From Pieris napi (taxonomy: Eukaryota; Arthropoda; Insecta; Lepidoptera; Pieridae), in contig NC_062243.1 in NCBI RefSeq assembly GCF_905475465.1, positions 7,960,267 through 8,024,266 of the forward strand: 64,000 nt of DNA, read 5' to 3'. Below the pieces are notes generated by a model that was given only the letters and a program-made list of their open reading frames with translations, searched no databases and was not told the DNA's origin. Shown here one piece after another: positions 23,101 to 38,100 of this stretch (position 1 is its first letter; each line of letters opens with the position of its first letter). Made by a program: the position numbers and the translations under genes.

Positions 23101-26100
23101 TTTTTATTGTACGATATATAGTAGATAAAATTCAACTAACGTTATTAAAACCTTTACTTAGTTTTTTTCACATTTTAAATATTATTCTGGAGAGAGAGAT
23201 GAGATGAGAATTTAATAATAATAATCAACAGAACCAAATACATGTCTTATCACTAGGTAGAAAAAAAGGGTCTGATAATTCATTGATCACTTGATATACT
23301 CGTAAACTATCAATTGATCAATGAATTATCAGTAGGTACCTGTTATGACCACGATTTTGAATTTCGTAGAAATAAAACAAATTAAGCGAACAGAAGATTT
23401 ATCGGGTGGGTGTGAATGTATTAATTTGTTTATTAATCCATCACCACATCATATATATGTCACCGTAAAACCGAATAATAATACGTTAAATTGTAAGCAG
23501 TTCGTTGAGGTTCACAATCTTTCGACAGTTCACAATCTCGCGAGATAGATTACAATCTAACGGTGTTTACAATTTTACGGTGACAGATACAGTAGAACCT
23601 CGATAAGATAAAGTCCAAGGGAAACACAAAATATTTTATGTTATAGAGGTTTTAAGTTATCAAGGTTCTATGTTAGGTAAAGGTTAATATAGAGGTATGT
23701 ACATGTTTATATGTACCCTTGCTCCCATTTTTACTTGAATGCATCAGAAGAATGGGTTCAATAAAATACTGAAAATTAAATATGTAATCTTATTTATTCA
23801 CATTACTTACATTACATCAAAAACTTATGATGCAAGTAAGTCGTTGTCACAAAGCTAACCGCCGCTAAGCTTTGAAGAATTTAGATAAAGCAAACAATAG
23901 GTAATGTATTGTTTACGTTAACAATACATTAGTAAACACGTGCAAGCAATAAATACCGAAACCATTTGTTTTGACACTCTTTCAAAATGACTCATTCACA
24001 AACAATTTTATGTTATAGAGGTTGTGGAAACATTTCTTTTAGTTACTGAGGGCCTATACAGAGATTATTTATTAAAGTTATAGAGGTTGCGTATTTTAAG
24101 TTATAGAGGTTTTGGGCTCTGATGGGAAGGGAACATAGTATTTTTTGAAGTAACAGAGGTTTTTATGTTACCGAGGTTTATGTTATCGAGGTTCTACTGT
24201 ATAATACATTTTCTACAGTATCAGTTACAATCTAACTATTCTATAATAGGTACTTGACACTTACGGTGAACATAAAACTTACAAAAAATACTACACTTTC
24301 AAAATAGAGAAGAAAAAAGTAATGTAAAACGAATGACAAAACAATTCAACATTCCGTTTGATTGTGATTGTTCCACAGCATTTCTTGTCGAACACCCAAA
24401 CGCGGCTTTCCGTTCACGTTCGTCACATTAACGTTAAGTTTTTCCGATCAAGCGAACGTATCGTTTCGTCTTGCGTCTTTCGTTTTATACATTCTTAGCA
24501 CCCACTTGGAACTCAAGTGCTATTACAAGCAAAAAAGGCAGTACATTACCGTTATAAAAGTTTTGTTTTTAATGTCTTTTGTTAAAGTAGCTGTTAGCGG
24601 AACACATCTGATTCTTTACTGAATATAGGAATTAATATAACAGTTAATATCAAAATAAAGCTTTTAGTAACGCTAAAATATTTACGCGATTGAGGCTGGC
24701 GAGGCTAAAATATGTTCTTCTTCATAAAATCTACAAATCTTGTATCTTTTCATCGCAGAATAAACATAGTTTGACAGGAAGAGATGAACGACGTGTTAAA
24801 ATAATGGAATTAGACGGATTTAGTTTTTATGAATAACGAGGCTTATTTTTAACCAACAGTAAAGTGTAATTCTCCATTGTTTGATAATTGTATTTGATAT
24901 CATTATAATTGTATTATCACTCTATGCATATAATAAAGTAGTAGAAGACACGTGTTTGTACATTAAAATCATAAAAAATTACTGTGGGCGATTTACGTTA
25001 ATAAAACATAAAAGTTTTTGTTTGTCTACAGACTCTAATCTCCAAACAAATTAAGGTATCGGAGCTATAATTTCGCTTTGTTTCTTACGAATATCTTACC
25101 AAGAAGCACCCTTTTTGAACCTTCCTAAAAGATTGTAAGCATTAAATCCTAATTAATGAGCCACTCGCCTGTTAATAATTTCATAGCAAAATGTTGTGTT
25201 ATGTATAGCCGGAACAATATCACGAACATTAACTGTTTAACAAAAACTCATTATTATTAAATGTATAACGTTTTCAGGTCTTCGACTATGACTGGGGCTT
25301 ACAAGACGACTTTATGGGCTCCTGTTATCTAGATTTAACCGCTCTGGAGCTTGGAAGATCACAAGACTTGGTGCTGTGTTTGCGAGACCCTAACAAGCTC
25401 AACCAGGATATGGGGGAGATCGTGATGAATGTCACCTTGTATCCTAAGTCTCAGGAGGACAAAGATCAGGTATGTAGTCAATACTAGAAGCTCTCGTCTT
25501 ACTAGAACCAATAAAAAAATAAGTTTAAGAAGTTAAAACAGGTACCGTCCGAATTATTTGTTGTTGTGGTTGGTTGGATTACCAGATATCTTACTATGTC
25601 ATATTTTGACAGCTTTAATAGTTAACCTGTTCGATTAAACTCCGGTTCCTAGGTATAAAAAACATTCAATATAACAGCGGAATTCATAATAATAGAAATC
25701 AAACTATAAATTGAACCAGGAAAAGACGTATGACATATTTTATCACATAGGTCAAACGTCAATGTTAATAAAAGAAACTTGGCCAATGTCCTACTTATTA
25801 TATTGGACCCTAGATACTTGCTAGATAGTTACTATATCTACTATATCTTCCAAGCCACCTAAATGTTTACTTTGGAACATTGTAAATATATTATAGTATA
25901 ATATATATAATATATATATATATATATAATAAATATGTCCAGCAGACTCAAAGAACACATTGCAGACATAAGACATAGACGACACACAAAATCAGCAGTC
26001 TGTGAACACATACTAGATAGGCCTAATCACTACATACGCTTTGACCAACCGAAAGTACTTGCGAAAGAGAAAAGATTCTTCCCAAGATTGGTACGCGAAG

Positions 26101-29100
26101 CCTTTGAAATCAAAAAACACCCCAATTTCAATAGAGAAGACGGCCTAAAATTGTCAAACACCTGGGATCCAATAATATCCAAATTAAAATCTCAAAAAGA
26201 AAAACAATCCGCGAAAATAGAGGACACCGTGAGCCATTTTTGCCAAAACCCTCCATCTTTTAGTCGATACCAACTCCGGGGAAACAAATACAGATAAGGC
26301 AACTTTCTCTGCAGCTGTGATACCTTTTGACATTCAACATCTTTTGTCTTCAGTCACCGTGACCACGCACGCTGTAAAGCACGCGAAACGTCGGATAAAT
26401 TTAAAATTATGTCAAATAGTTGTAAATTTATAATAATAATACATAACTTTAATCCGGTAAAAAGCGTTTTTCTTTAAATGTGTAAAGGTTATGTAAATCA
26501 AAGACAATACTATATTATAGTTATGGGACCTAAGTACCTACTATGCATTGCAAATTAAGACAAACACCAACTCGCTCGTAATTACGACGTCATAATGGTG
26601 TTTATGTAAGTTGCAGTTTTGCAACTAGAATTAATGAAATAATATTTGTTTAGACCCTTAGATGCTTTCACAATTTTTAATAAGGCAAATGCGTTTTGTA
26701 AAACTATGTTACCTTTCATTCGTATAACAAGCTATAGAAATTCTAAAAATAAGATCTGTTTAATTAGTTAATACGTCAACATCATCCACAATTTTTATTA
26801 TAGTAAACAAATAACTAAAACCTCCCCATTTTTATAGCCAGGACTACATAAATCCAAAGACAATTAAAGCGCTTTGCGAAACACAAAAGTAAAGAATAAA
26901 GTTACATTCTAATTTCAAAATTCAATTTTCAAATCAGTCGTGCAGAAACCGCGCACGCGTGCGGGCGTATGTAATTCGTGCGAGATATGACCTAACCTAA
27001 ATTTGTAAAACAAATAAACAGTGAGTGATACAACGCATGTGCTATGGTTTTCTAGTTATTTTTAATAACCTTCGTTTAAAGTTTGTGCCATGCCTAAGTG
27101 ATTTGAGTTCAACTAACTAACATTTTTGAAATGACCTTAAAGGTCTTTTGAGATCTTACCGAGAAAGGTTTAGTTTCAAACTTTACGACAGTTGGTTCAA
27201 TACTATTTATGTTGTGGTTTGGTACCTATATACTATTAGTTTTATATTAGGAATGACTATCATAACAGGCAAACGACTATCATTCTTAAATTTAACTATA
27301 CGTATACATTTTTACTAAAGTACTTATATCTTGCCTTAGTCTCTTCAAAAAATTTTAAATTTGACCAATACCGGTTTGGTTCTACTTTCTTTTTTATTGT
27401 AAAATTTTACTGTCTGTATTGTATTATAAAAAAATACTGTTTATTCTTCTCTTGCAACATAAAACAACAAATGCGTATAGATAATAGATAGACAATTCGA
27501 TTTATAAGCACGTATGAACGTCTATAATTATGCACATAATTGTCTAGGTACAATTTATTGATAACATGCCTTTTAAAATGCCGGCCGGGTTTTAATAGTA
27601 TAAGCTATACTTCGCAATGTTTTTATATGAAACTTTTTAGTATATATATCCAATGCAAAGATTAACTGCCGAGATTATATGAGTGTCGAAAATTATGCCA
27701 ATTTTAATTTAGTTTTATACACATTAAATATTACAATTTATTCGACCGCCTGCAAGAAATACACATACAATAAGAGTTGAACTTTAATAAATTCAAATTA
27801 CTTACGTCCAAATAGTAAATATAACAGTGTTAATAAGGTAATTTTATTGATTTTGTATAAAATCATTCAATATTTATAAATTATATTAATTTTCTTTAGT
27901 CGGCAGGAGTTGGACCTATCGTTAAGGATGTCTCGGCTTGCGTATTGCCAGTTAAGTGTGACTAACTTGTCTAGACAGTTGAAGTACCTATAATAATATG
28001 AACGCAGATTAGAACAATTTAGTTAATACAGATTCATGACTGCTAAACGAACTGACTTGTTCCCATACTTAGATAAATACAGTGCTTTATCTAGTTCCCA
28101 AAGACCGTAAAAAAACATGTATAATTATTCCTAGCCACAAACTAATGATAAGGAACACTTCTTAATATTTCCTAAGAATAAGGAAAGATAAAAACGATTA
28201 AGAATTGTTCTGGTGTATTAAATAAAAAATATTAAAAAAAATATTTTAAAGTTTATCTATTCCGTAATGCGATACAAGGCGAGGTTAACTTATCTCGATG
28301 CTAAGTATTATAATTTATTGGTCAAAATAAATTGTTTAATACAATGGTTTAATGTCCTTTTGGACTTATATATGATAGTTTAAATATCTACTATCTATTA
28401 GGTACCGAATATTTTACTTAATATATGAAAACGTAGTCCCCTGAACTGATTTAGATACATTTTCGTATAGTTTATATAGAATAAAAAAAAATTACATATA
28501 AGAACAGCCACAAGCAAATTTATATGTTGTTGCTCTACCTCGTAATCATTTAAACTATTTAAACCGAAGATATTAATTGTTAGGTAATTTATCTAAACGT
28601 GTGCTAATAGGTTTGGCACGTGAAATTCATTAACATGAAAATTGTTTACGGAAAATACACGTAATGCATTGCATACCTGTCTTCATAGAACTTCTAATTT
28701 ATATATATATATATATTTTCGTTTTATATTTTTAAAGTTTTGAATAGGGATCTGTACTATGCACTATGAATTGTTTGCCCCATACTAACTAATAAATTTT
28801 GGGCGCTACTCAATAGTAGGTGGGTAAAACGTCTTGTTATTTTATAAACCGCTTGTTTTTTTAAAGTTTTACCTTCTTGCAACGAAAAGAGCAACATACA
28901 AATACGAAAACAATGTGCGTACTTGAAATGTTTCAAGTCTTTGGCTTGTGTCCAAACTATCCGTACGATAACATTGTATTAATTATAAATAAAAATGTCT
29001 GTTTTGAACCATCTTTGGCACGTAATTTTGAATGATAGGTTAAAATGATTAAAATCTTATATAATATAGAAATAAATAACTGCGCTTCGATAACCAGATG

Positions 29101-32100
29101 CAAAAAGCACTTCAGTACCGGATAGCTGGTAGGAAAGCTCAAATACGGTTAATCTCGAATCTAGAAATAAGTTTTAATTTGAAGTTAAAATAGGTCGCAC
29201 TCTCACAATCAGCCATATTGTAATGGGCATGCAAATGTTATATTAAATACATCGTCCTGACCCACCCCATGCCCCAACGGACTCAACCCAATAAAATTAG
29301 CTACGTAATATGTAAGACCATCTTTGCACGTAATCAATAAATTATTCGCTCATCCTACCATTGTTTTAATACCAATTGTGGTATTAATTTTGTTTCTTTT
29401 CTATTAATAGTTTAGTCGACTAAATAGTATAGTTAACACAAAGCACACAAATTATATAAAGGTACAATAGTGATTGTTTTGCAATACTTGTAATTCTAAT
29501 ATTTTCTTTATATTTATATATTAATTAACTTAGTAATGTTAACTTAAATATATAATTATATTCAAAATCAAAACTGTAACTTAAGTACATGAAACGCTAT
29601 TAATTAAAACATGTTAATTAAAGAAGAGCGAAGCTTACCTGTCACATGTCTTTGACTTACTAGGGAAGCCTCAATCTAAACTCTATTATTTATTAGAGCT
29701 AATAAAAAAATTATATTATATAGATATTTATAATTCATGTCAAAAGTTATAATATAAAATCTCAACGGCGTTTAAAGCCTCCTTGCCTTTAAAAATCTAA
29801 TCACCTGATGCAGAACAGCTGCGAAGAGCAGCGCGTGATAGAAGTTATTGGAAAATATTGAGGACGTTTTTCGAACTACGGCACGTCCTATAAAACTCAA
29901 TTCAATTTAAAATAAAAGTAATTCAACATAAGCAGGCTAATCATATACTAGTACGCATAATTTAATGGTCGACTCTAAGGATTCTATGTACCTACTCTAA
30001 GGATTGCTGTTGAAACTATGTACGACTGTCGTGGCAAATTCAATACATTTTTGATACTTTATGATACTTTACCATAACTGTTCTGTGTATATGCTACGAA
30101 TAGTCATCGTAAATTTTCAATGTGTGTTTCGTTTGGCACCTATTGTTCCAAACATTCGAGATATTGTCAATTTTAAATCTATTTCAAACTTATGGATTTA
30201 TCACGAAAATGTGTGATTGTATAGGGATGTCGTGTAAAGAACTATTATGGACTGTGCTTGTAAATGCGGTATATTTGATCACAGATAACATTGAACTCAC
30301 AGTTATGCATTGTTAAATAAATAAAGGCCTTTTCTTGTATTTCCCACGATTTATTATATGAACATACTCAAAAACTATTGTTTAAATGGAAAATCCATAC
30401 ACCCTGCATTTAAATCATATTTAATGGTTAAAAGTGAAATCAAGTTCAAGCTCTAGTGAGACTCATCGTCTTCAAAACTCTACACATTCATAAGAGAGGC
30501 GCTGGGCAGGAACCGGAGGAAATAGATAGTCATGGTTCAAAGACATTCATAAAAGCTACCTGCCCACCTTCCTCAATTGATATTAAAACCTGTACAAGAG
30601 CAAAGAAATGTGGTATTTTGCGTCTATATATTGAATAAAGTACCACCTAACCCTCAGATTCAGAATTGAAACTTACCGTTAAATGTTGAATGTGAATTAA
30701 CAAATAAAACAAACAAATAATATGCCTTTATTTCCATAATGAAGTTAACATTTCATTTACTGTCTCAAGACTCTTCAATAGTTTTCTTCTAGCTTCTAGA
30801 TCATGTTCTGTACTTGTCCGTGTATCAAAATCTCTCCATCCAGTACATTTCCTTCTTAAGCTGTAGTCAAATTAGGCCGTAGTAATGTCATTTTCATTTC
30901 GGCATTGAAATGTCTGAAAATCAATATAATGTTGATTGAAACAACACACCTATGCTATTCCTCGTATAAACATGTACAAGCTTTGCAATTTACGACCCGT
31001 GAATATATCGGTTTTCCTCGTTCGTGAAGTATAGCCGAAGTCGGCAGAAGTCGAGTTTAATATCTTCCACAAATTTATACCTTGTTACTCAATTCATAAG
31101 AACTGGAATAACTATTCCCGTTAAGATTATTGTTAGATATATTTTTTATTTCTTTAATGTGCTGTTTTCTACCTAGAAAAAGGAAAGTTTACAAATATCC
31201 CGAATATATAAACATACCTGGAGCTGGTTTCTCGAATCTAAGGAATAAATAAACCATGTATCCCAGTTAAAAATAAAAGCGTTTGAAGTTTAAAACTAGC
31301 TTTGGAAAACGAAATGTCCTAACCTGAGCACAAAATGGAACGATTCAAGAATCGTGTTATAAGACTTCAAGAGAAAATACTCGATCGAGTTGAAGATATA
31401 ACAGACCAAGTGCAAAATAAAATAGAGAAATCAAAACTATCAAAATTTGTCTCTCACTTGTCTGAAGAAAGAAGTTCTATTGAGGATGCCACGGATAAAG
31501 ATAGTATAAGCAAGTCTTCCATAGATTCTAAATATAGTCAAACCTCAGAGAGTATTCCATCTGTGATTATAGACGAACCTAATGTTAATGCAGACCCTAA
31601 AGATATTTGCAATGACTTTTTGACTGTGGAAAAACATGGGTTTTTGTATAGGAGATGTCGATCGGCTACAAATTTAAATTTGGAAGATGATTCCAGTTTT
31701 CTTAGTTCTAGTGAATCTTGTTTCTCTTGTTTGGATTCTAGTGATGAGCGGTAAGTGTTTTTTGCAGCTTGTTCTAGTGTTGTAGTTGTGAACGTTTTGA
31801 TCTGTATTACATTTATTTTTATAATATATAACTAAATTGTTTTGTAGTGATTTTGCACTAATTATTTTTTCACATGACAGGTTTAATATAGCTGATTGAA
31901 CATTAATATATTCAAATAAAGTTAATCGTTACAACCTTTAGTAAAAATAAGCAGTTAATTGAATAATGAATACAGTAAAAATCGAGAATGATACATTTTC
32001 TTATTAGAAATACACAAAGCAACGTACGAAGTAGTTATAACGTCTAATAATTATTCAGAAAAGATTCAGATAAAAGACCAAAATGGGCTATTTACAGTCG

Positions 32101-35100
32101 TAGTATATAATGAAAAATGTTCGATCGATGACTTTATCTTTTACGGTTAATGTCATGGTTATCTGTTATCATAGGTTCTGTTTGACGTCATTATTTGTAG
32201 AAGGCTTAATTAAAGTCCTTGCAGTATTAAAAGTAAGATCTTTTCGTGTCTAATTTTGAGTATATTTTGGTTGCTTTCTAGAGTTTTAGATAAAAAAAGA
32301 AAAGTTTCCTTTAACAATAAATATACCTACACCTTAAAAAAATCGGTTTCTTTAGGCAATTTTATTCACATCAACATATAAATTATAATATAACTAAATT
32401 CTAAATTATTAAAGAATTGAGTATTAAAATTTCTAGAACCACCGAAATAAGACCGAGAGCCGGCAGCCTTCCAGGACAAAATTCAGATATAGCCTTTGCT
32501 ATAAACACCTGCACAGATTTTATTGAGAAAATCGGAAATCGATTCCCCCGTCTTAAGAATCGAGGCGATAGAATACATAGGGTACTATTTGATTTATGAG
32601 TGGTGGACTAACATTACTAATATAATTGGATTTTGGTGTAAATATTCTATAGTTTATTTCTTAATTACTGCTTGTCGCTTTAACTACAACGCAAAATAAA
32701 AATCTTTTGTTTTATATAACTGAGCTGTGTGAGACTAGTGGTTTCATTCATCTCTGATCTAACCTTACGTAGGTTCGAGCCCGGCTTTTCATCAGAGGAT
32801 TTTCTGTATATGTGCGCATTTAACACTCGCACGTACGACAAAGGAAAACATCTTTAGGAACCCGGTATAGCTTAGACCTAAAAAAGGCGACGGCTTGTGT
32901 CAGGCACAGAAGGCTGATCATCAACTTGCCTATTAAAAATCAAATAATCAAGAAACAGATACAGAAATCTGAGGCCCAGACCTAGGTTGTAGCGCCAATG
33001 TTTTTTTATATACCTGTGATCTAATATACTAAAATCTATGTGGTTTTTTATGTGTAATGAGATGATTGTACGTAATACTATAGCGACGAAACGAAAATTA
33101 TGCCATGTTTAATCCACTTTTGTAAATTCATTATAACGCATAGCATATAAGGTCCATCCCGGCGACACAATACATTTTTTTTCAGAAGTTGATGAAGTGC
33201 CTATAAAGTGTCATTGAAGCAGATACTGAAAAGTCTTTGACCCTTTGGATGTGTACGGGACAAATGCAGCAAAGTATTCTGAATTGTAAAGTTAACAAAA
33301 CAAATGTTACGTAACAGTCGTGGATCGTTTTATTCAGAGCATAACGTTACTACGAATTGCTACATTTTGTTACATATTTACTATCGTAGTCGCCCATTTG
33401 TCTTCGCTATTTTTCCTTGTACGAAGGAAAAATATATTCCTAATCAATTTCCTTATATTTCAATTTATTATTCATAAATCTTATGGGTATTAGTTAATTA
33501 TCTAAACACTCAAAAAGGGCTTTTGCCACTAAAGTTTAGTTTAATGACTAAACATTTAAAAGTACCTGGTTTTTACGTAGTCAATTTATTGTTTCAGTAT
33601 CTTTTAAAAAACACGCGGCTAAGTGACGTGAACAAAAGATTAAAAGCGCAAATATGGAGTTCTGTGGTCACCATTGTCCTGGTGGAAGCCAAGAATCTGC
33701 CCGCGATGGACATAGACACGAGATCCAGTGATCCTTACTGCAAGTTTAGGTAAGGTGTTTTATATATATTTTTTGTTTTACGAAATCTTTTCTCAATGTA
33801 TAGTAGTTATATAATTATAGTAATGAAGAAGATGTAAACTAAGGATTCTATCACAGGAAACAAAAGACGGTTAAGTTTGAAAAACATAAGGTATAAGCAT
33901 TTGGTCCGTTGTGCGCAAAGTCCTGGATAATTAAGCCAGCCCAGCTCCTTCCAGAAGCTCAGAAGTTTCCTGGGCATTTCACAGGCATCACGGAGCGACC
34001 TCACTGCTCCTATGATAAGCTCAAATTTGAAACAAAATTGAGATATTTCGCCATGTGGGCGTATTTTATGAATTTTCGGTATAGAATGAATATCAAGATC
34101 TCTCTGAAAAGAGAGCTTAATTTTTTATTCATCGCCCTAGCGAACCACGGTGACTTTATTACCTACGTATCATAAAGTATCTCTCTTTCAGGTTAGGTAA
34201 CGAAAAATACAAGAGTAAAGTGGTCTGGAAATCACTACATCCCTCGTGGCTTGAGCAATTTGACCTGCACCTTTATGACGACCAAGAGCAAATATTGGAG
34301 GTGACGGTTTGGGATAAGGATAAACAGACGAAAGACGATTTTTTGGGGCGGTAAGAAAGACTTACTTTTTATGACGCTTGAATTGTTGCGCAAGGAAAAT
34401 GAAGAAGTCTCTAAAGAGAGAACACTTCCCGCGTTGTGGTATAAAATCTCTAATGTATATCTCTAATAATTTTTAAAATCTGAATGTAACGCTTTTAAAG
34501 CTTGAACTACCCTAAACTTTTATTAACGGATTGAAATTGCCGATTTTAAATTCTTTATTACTTTTACCATCACTACCATACATTTAGGTTAATATTATAT
34601 TACTAGATTTATTAAATTCCTAAGAAGTTCATCGAACATTCATTAGACATAACGAGCGAACTGTTGGATTAAAACCTCATTAAAAGAATTACTACGTTCT
34701 CATTACCGCTTCTTATAATTGCTTCATATTATAAACCATATTGTTTATAGATGTACAATAGACTTATCAAAGTTAGAAAGAGAGAAAACGCACAATATAC
34801 GGAAGGACTTGGAAGATGGAAATGGACAGATTTTTCTTCTTCTTACCATTAGTGGCACTACTCAATCCGAGACCATTACAGACTTAGCGACGTACAAAGA
34901 AAATCCTAGAGATATTTTAAATATTGAAAAAAGATATGTGAGTATCTTAATACCGTTTGAGACAATGTCATCCATTTTAAAAAAATGTAATTATAGTCAG
35001 TCTGGTATAATTCAAATTTTTATTAGTAGGTACTGTATGTGAAGACAAATGTTCATAAATCATCATATATTTAGAAATGACTATAATATAGGTAAATATT

Positions 35101-38100
35101 GTATAGGAGTTGTTATTACATGTTTTTAAGGATGTTAAACTACATTATCCCTTTTTTATTACACTAACATTGGTACTGAAGGGCTACAGTACAAATTTGA
35201 GAGTTAAAAAAAATCAATACAAAAAACGAAAAACGAATATTCCTTCAAAGAGAGAGAGAGAAAACGTAAAGTTTTTATACATTGTACATAATATTACATC
35301 TAGCTTAAATTTATGGAGCCAAGCAATTACATCACAAGTTCGCCAAAAACTACCCTTGCAATATTCGGGAGTTATTTTGAGATTTGAGGGAAATTAACAA
35401 GGCGCGGAACAATGTATGGGGTTGTCCGTTTTCCCTATACATTATTAGCGCGGACTGTCCGAAGTAGGTTGCTTATGCGTTGAAAGTTTGACACTGCTTC
35501 TCAGAGCAGAGTCGAAAAAGTTTTCCTTGAGAAGCGAATATCGAACTTGTTCATAGACAGGTATTATACCACGTAGACATACAATGTTTACTGTCATACA
35601 AACAATAACTTCGCGAAGTTTGTCACCAAGGAGTTTCAAGTATGCTAGGGTGCGAAAATTTATAGTAATATTTCTATGAAATATTGCAACTTTACTTATC
35701 TGTGACAACGCACGCTTTATGCCTTTTGCGCCATTTATACCTTACTACATTGACCTTTTATTTATTATGTACACTCACAACTTATGATATGATTAGATGT
35801 GAAGTTACTGTATTGTCCTGTACAGACTATTAAAATATACACTTGAATTAATAACCCACATATACAGTTTCTTACGTGGTTTTGTATTACATTTTAGGCG
35901 TGGTTCCGTCTTAATGAACACTCTAGCGGTGTTGGTTGGCTCTGCGTTAAAGTTTACGGTGCTAAGGGTCTGGCTGCAGCCGATTTAGGGGGTAAATCTG
36001 ACCCATTCTGTGTTGTAGAACTTGGCAATGCCAGACTGCAAACCCATACAGAATATAAGACTTTGACCCCGAATTGGATGAAGATCTTCACATTGTAAGT
36101 AATGGTGTAGTTATGACACATTTAAAGGTAATGTTTACACACTTAAAAATCAGTGGCGCAATAACATTTTTATTTATGGTCCTCAGATTTATATATCTGT
36201 TTCGTTTATAACTGCTTTTTATAGGCAAGTAGATGATCAGACTTCTGTGCACACGCCGTCGACTTTTTTGAAGTTTAGGCATGCTGGTTTCCTCTCAATG
36301 TTTTCCTTCATCGTAGGATCGTAGGACAAAAAATCCATTGGCGCAGAGACGGATATCGAACACTCGACTTCAGGAATGAGAGTCGCACGCTGATCCCACT
36401 TTTTTTTTTTAATGAGGTGAAAATGCGCTAACGCAGGCCCGCGCCATGCATGTCGAGCTTGACGCGGGCACTGTGGGGTCTACACTCAAATCCCTCTGTT
36501 ATTCAGAGGGATAGCGACACCCTACCCACTAAAAACACCACAGCCCTTCACACGCCCTTAAGATGGGCTCTCGGGGTTCGCCAGGCGTTCTACCCAATGG
36601 CGCCGATCTCACTAGGCCAACACTGTTTATGTTTACACAATTATGTTTTACATAGCAAAACTTTTCAACACGATTTAAATATGTGATACATTAAAAGTAT
36701 TTTTCTTATAATAACTAACTTCACAAAAAGTATAAGTTCTTATATTTAAAAATGGTCTCAGTGAGGCATTTGTTTGTGGTTACAAAAGTATTATTTGTAA
36801 TTTAGTCTTTTGTTTTCAGTACAGTCAAGGACATGAGTTCGATTTTAGAAATAACGGTTTACGATGAAGACCATGACCACAAAGTCGAGTTTTTGGGTAA
36901 ACTGGCAATACCAGTATTAAACATACGAAATGGGGAGAAACGATGGTTCGCGTTGAAAGACAAGAAAATGCGGGGGAGAGCGAAGGGAAATTTTCCACAA
37001 ATACTTTTAGAGATGTCGGTGATATGGAATCCGGTGAGTTTTAACTATTTCTTTTATTTTCTATCTACTTTGCTTGTCATTCTCAACCAGCTCCAACTGT
37101 GCTGTTTAGACCTAAAAATGGACGATGTCTGACAGGCATAGTATTACCTCTTAAGAAACATGATCAAGTAAATAGACCCAGAAATATATCTTCATCATGT
37201 GTTGAGGATTGAGAGACTTCATACCTTATTAACTCAAGATATTATAATTTTCATTCATAAGCAAAATAATATTTTTTAGGTAAAATGGTTAGTACGTCAG
37301 GAACGAACCTATAACCTCCAGAATTATATCTACCTCTATTAAGATTGATAATTGATTGTTTTTTTTTTTTTTCAGTTAAAAGCAGCCATAAGAGTCCTAA
37401 ATCCAAAAGAGCCTAAATACATGCACCAAGAAGCCAAATTCAAACGACAATTATTTATAAGAAACGTAATGCGGCTCAAAGCTATTATAATGTGGTTTAT
37501 TGAAATTGGAAAAATATTACAGTAAGTTAATTTTTATAATGGATAAATGAAATAATATAAATCGCTTAATAGAGGCCGATCGCACGTTAAGAAGAATATA
37601 CGTTATATATTACTAAACTTATTATTACAAAAGCTTTTTCAATTTAAAACTAAAAGTAAATAATTGTAATTTTTATGTGTTTTTTACACATGACAATATC
37701 GAAGTCCGTCCTTCCACCAGCAAGCACTATGTGGACTGAACCAAACCAACTGAAGTAACTGAACCAATTCGACTTAGGGTCTTTTATAAAAGAGAAAAGA
37801 GCTCTGGCATTGAGTGTCCATGGGCGGCGGTGTCACTTAACATCAGATGAGCCTCCTGCCCGTTTGCATATAGCACAATATATTATATGACAGTAAGGTC
37901 AGTTTATGGCAAAGAACGAATAGAGAAGAACTAGTCTAGTATACATTTATTCTAGTAAATATTTTACCAATACTACTCGAAAGCGAACAGTGTTTTTGTG
38001 TGTAGTGTCACTTTTTTTAGTTTCAAATACGACGATTCGCAATTGTCTATTTAAAAATTATTATTATTTTATTAGGTACGTTAACTATGTCGCGAGTGGG

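Noticed and set aside
28700..28720. CRISPR-like or tandem array
   Set aside because: Only a short AT dinucleotide run; there are no spaced repeats and the sequence is eukaryotic.
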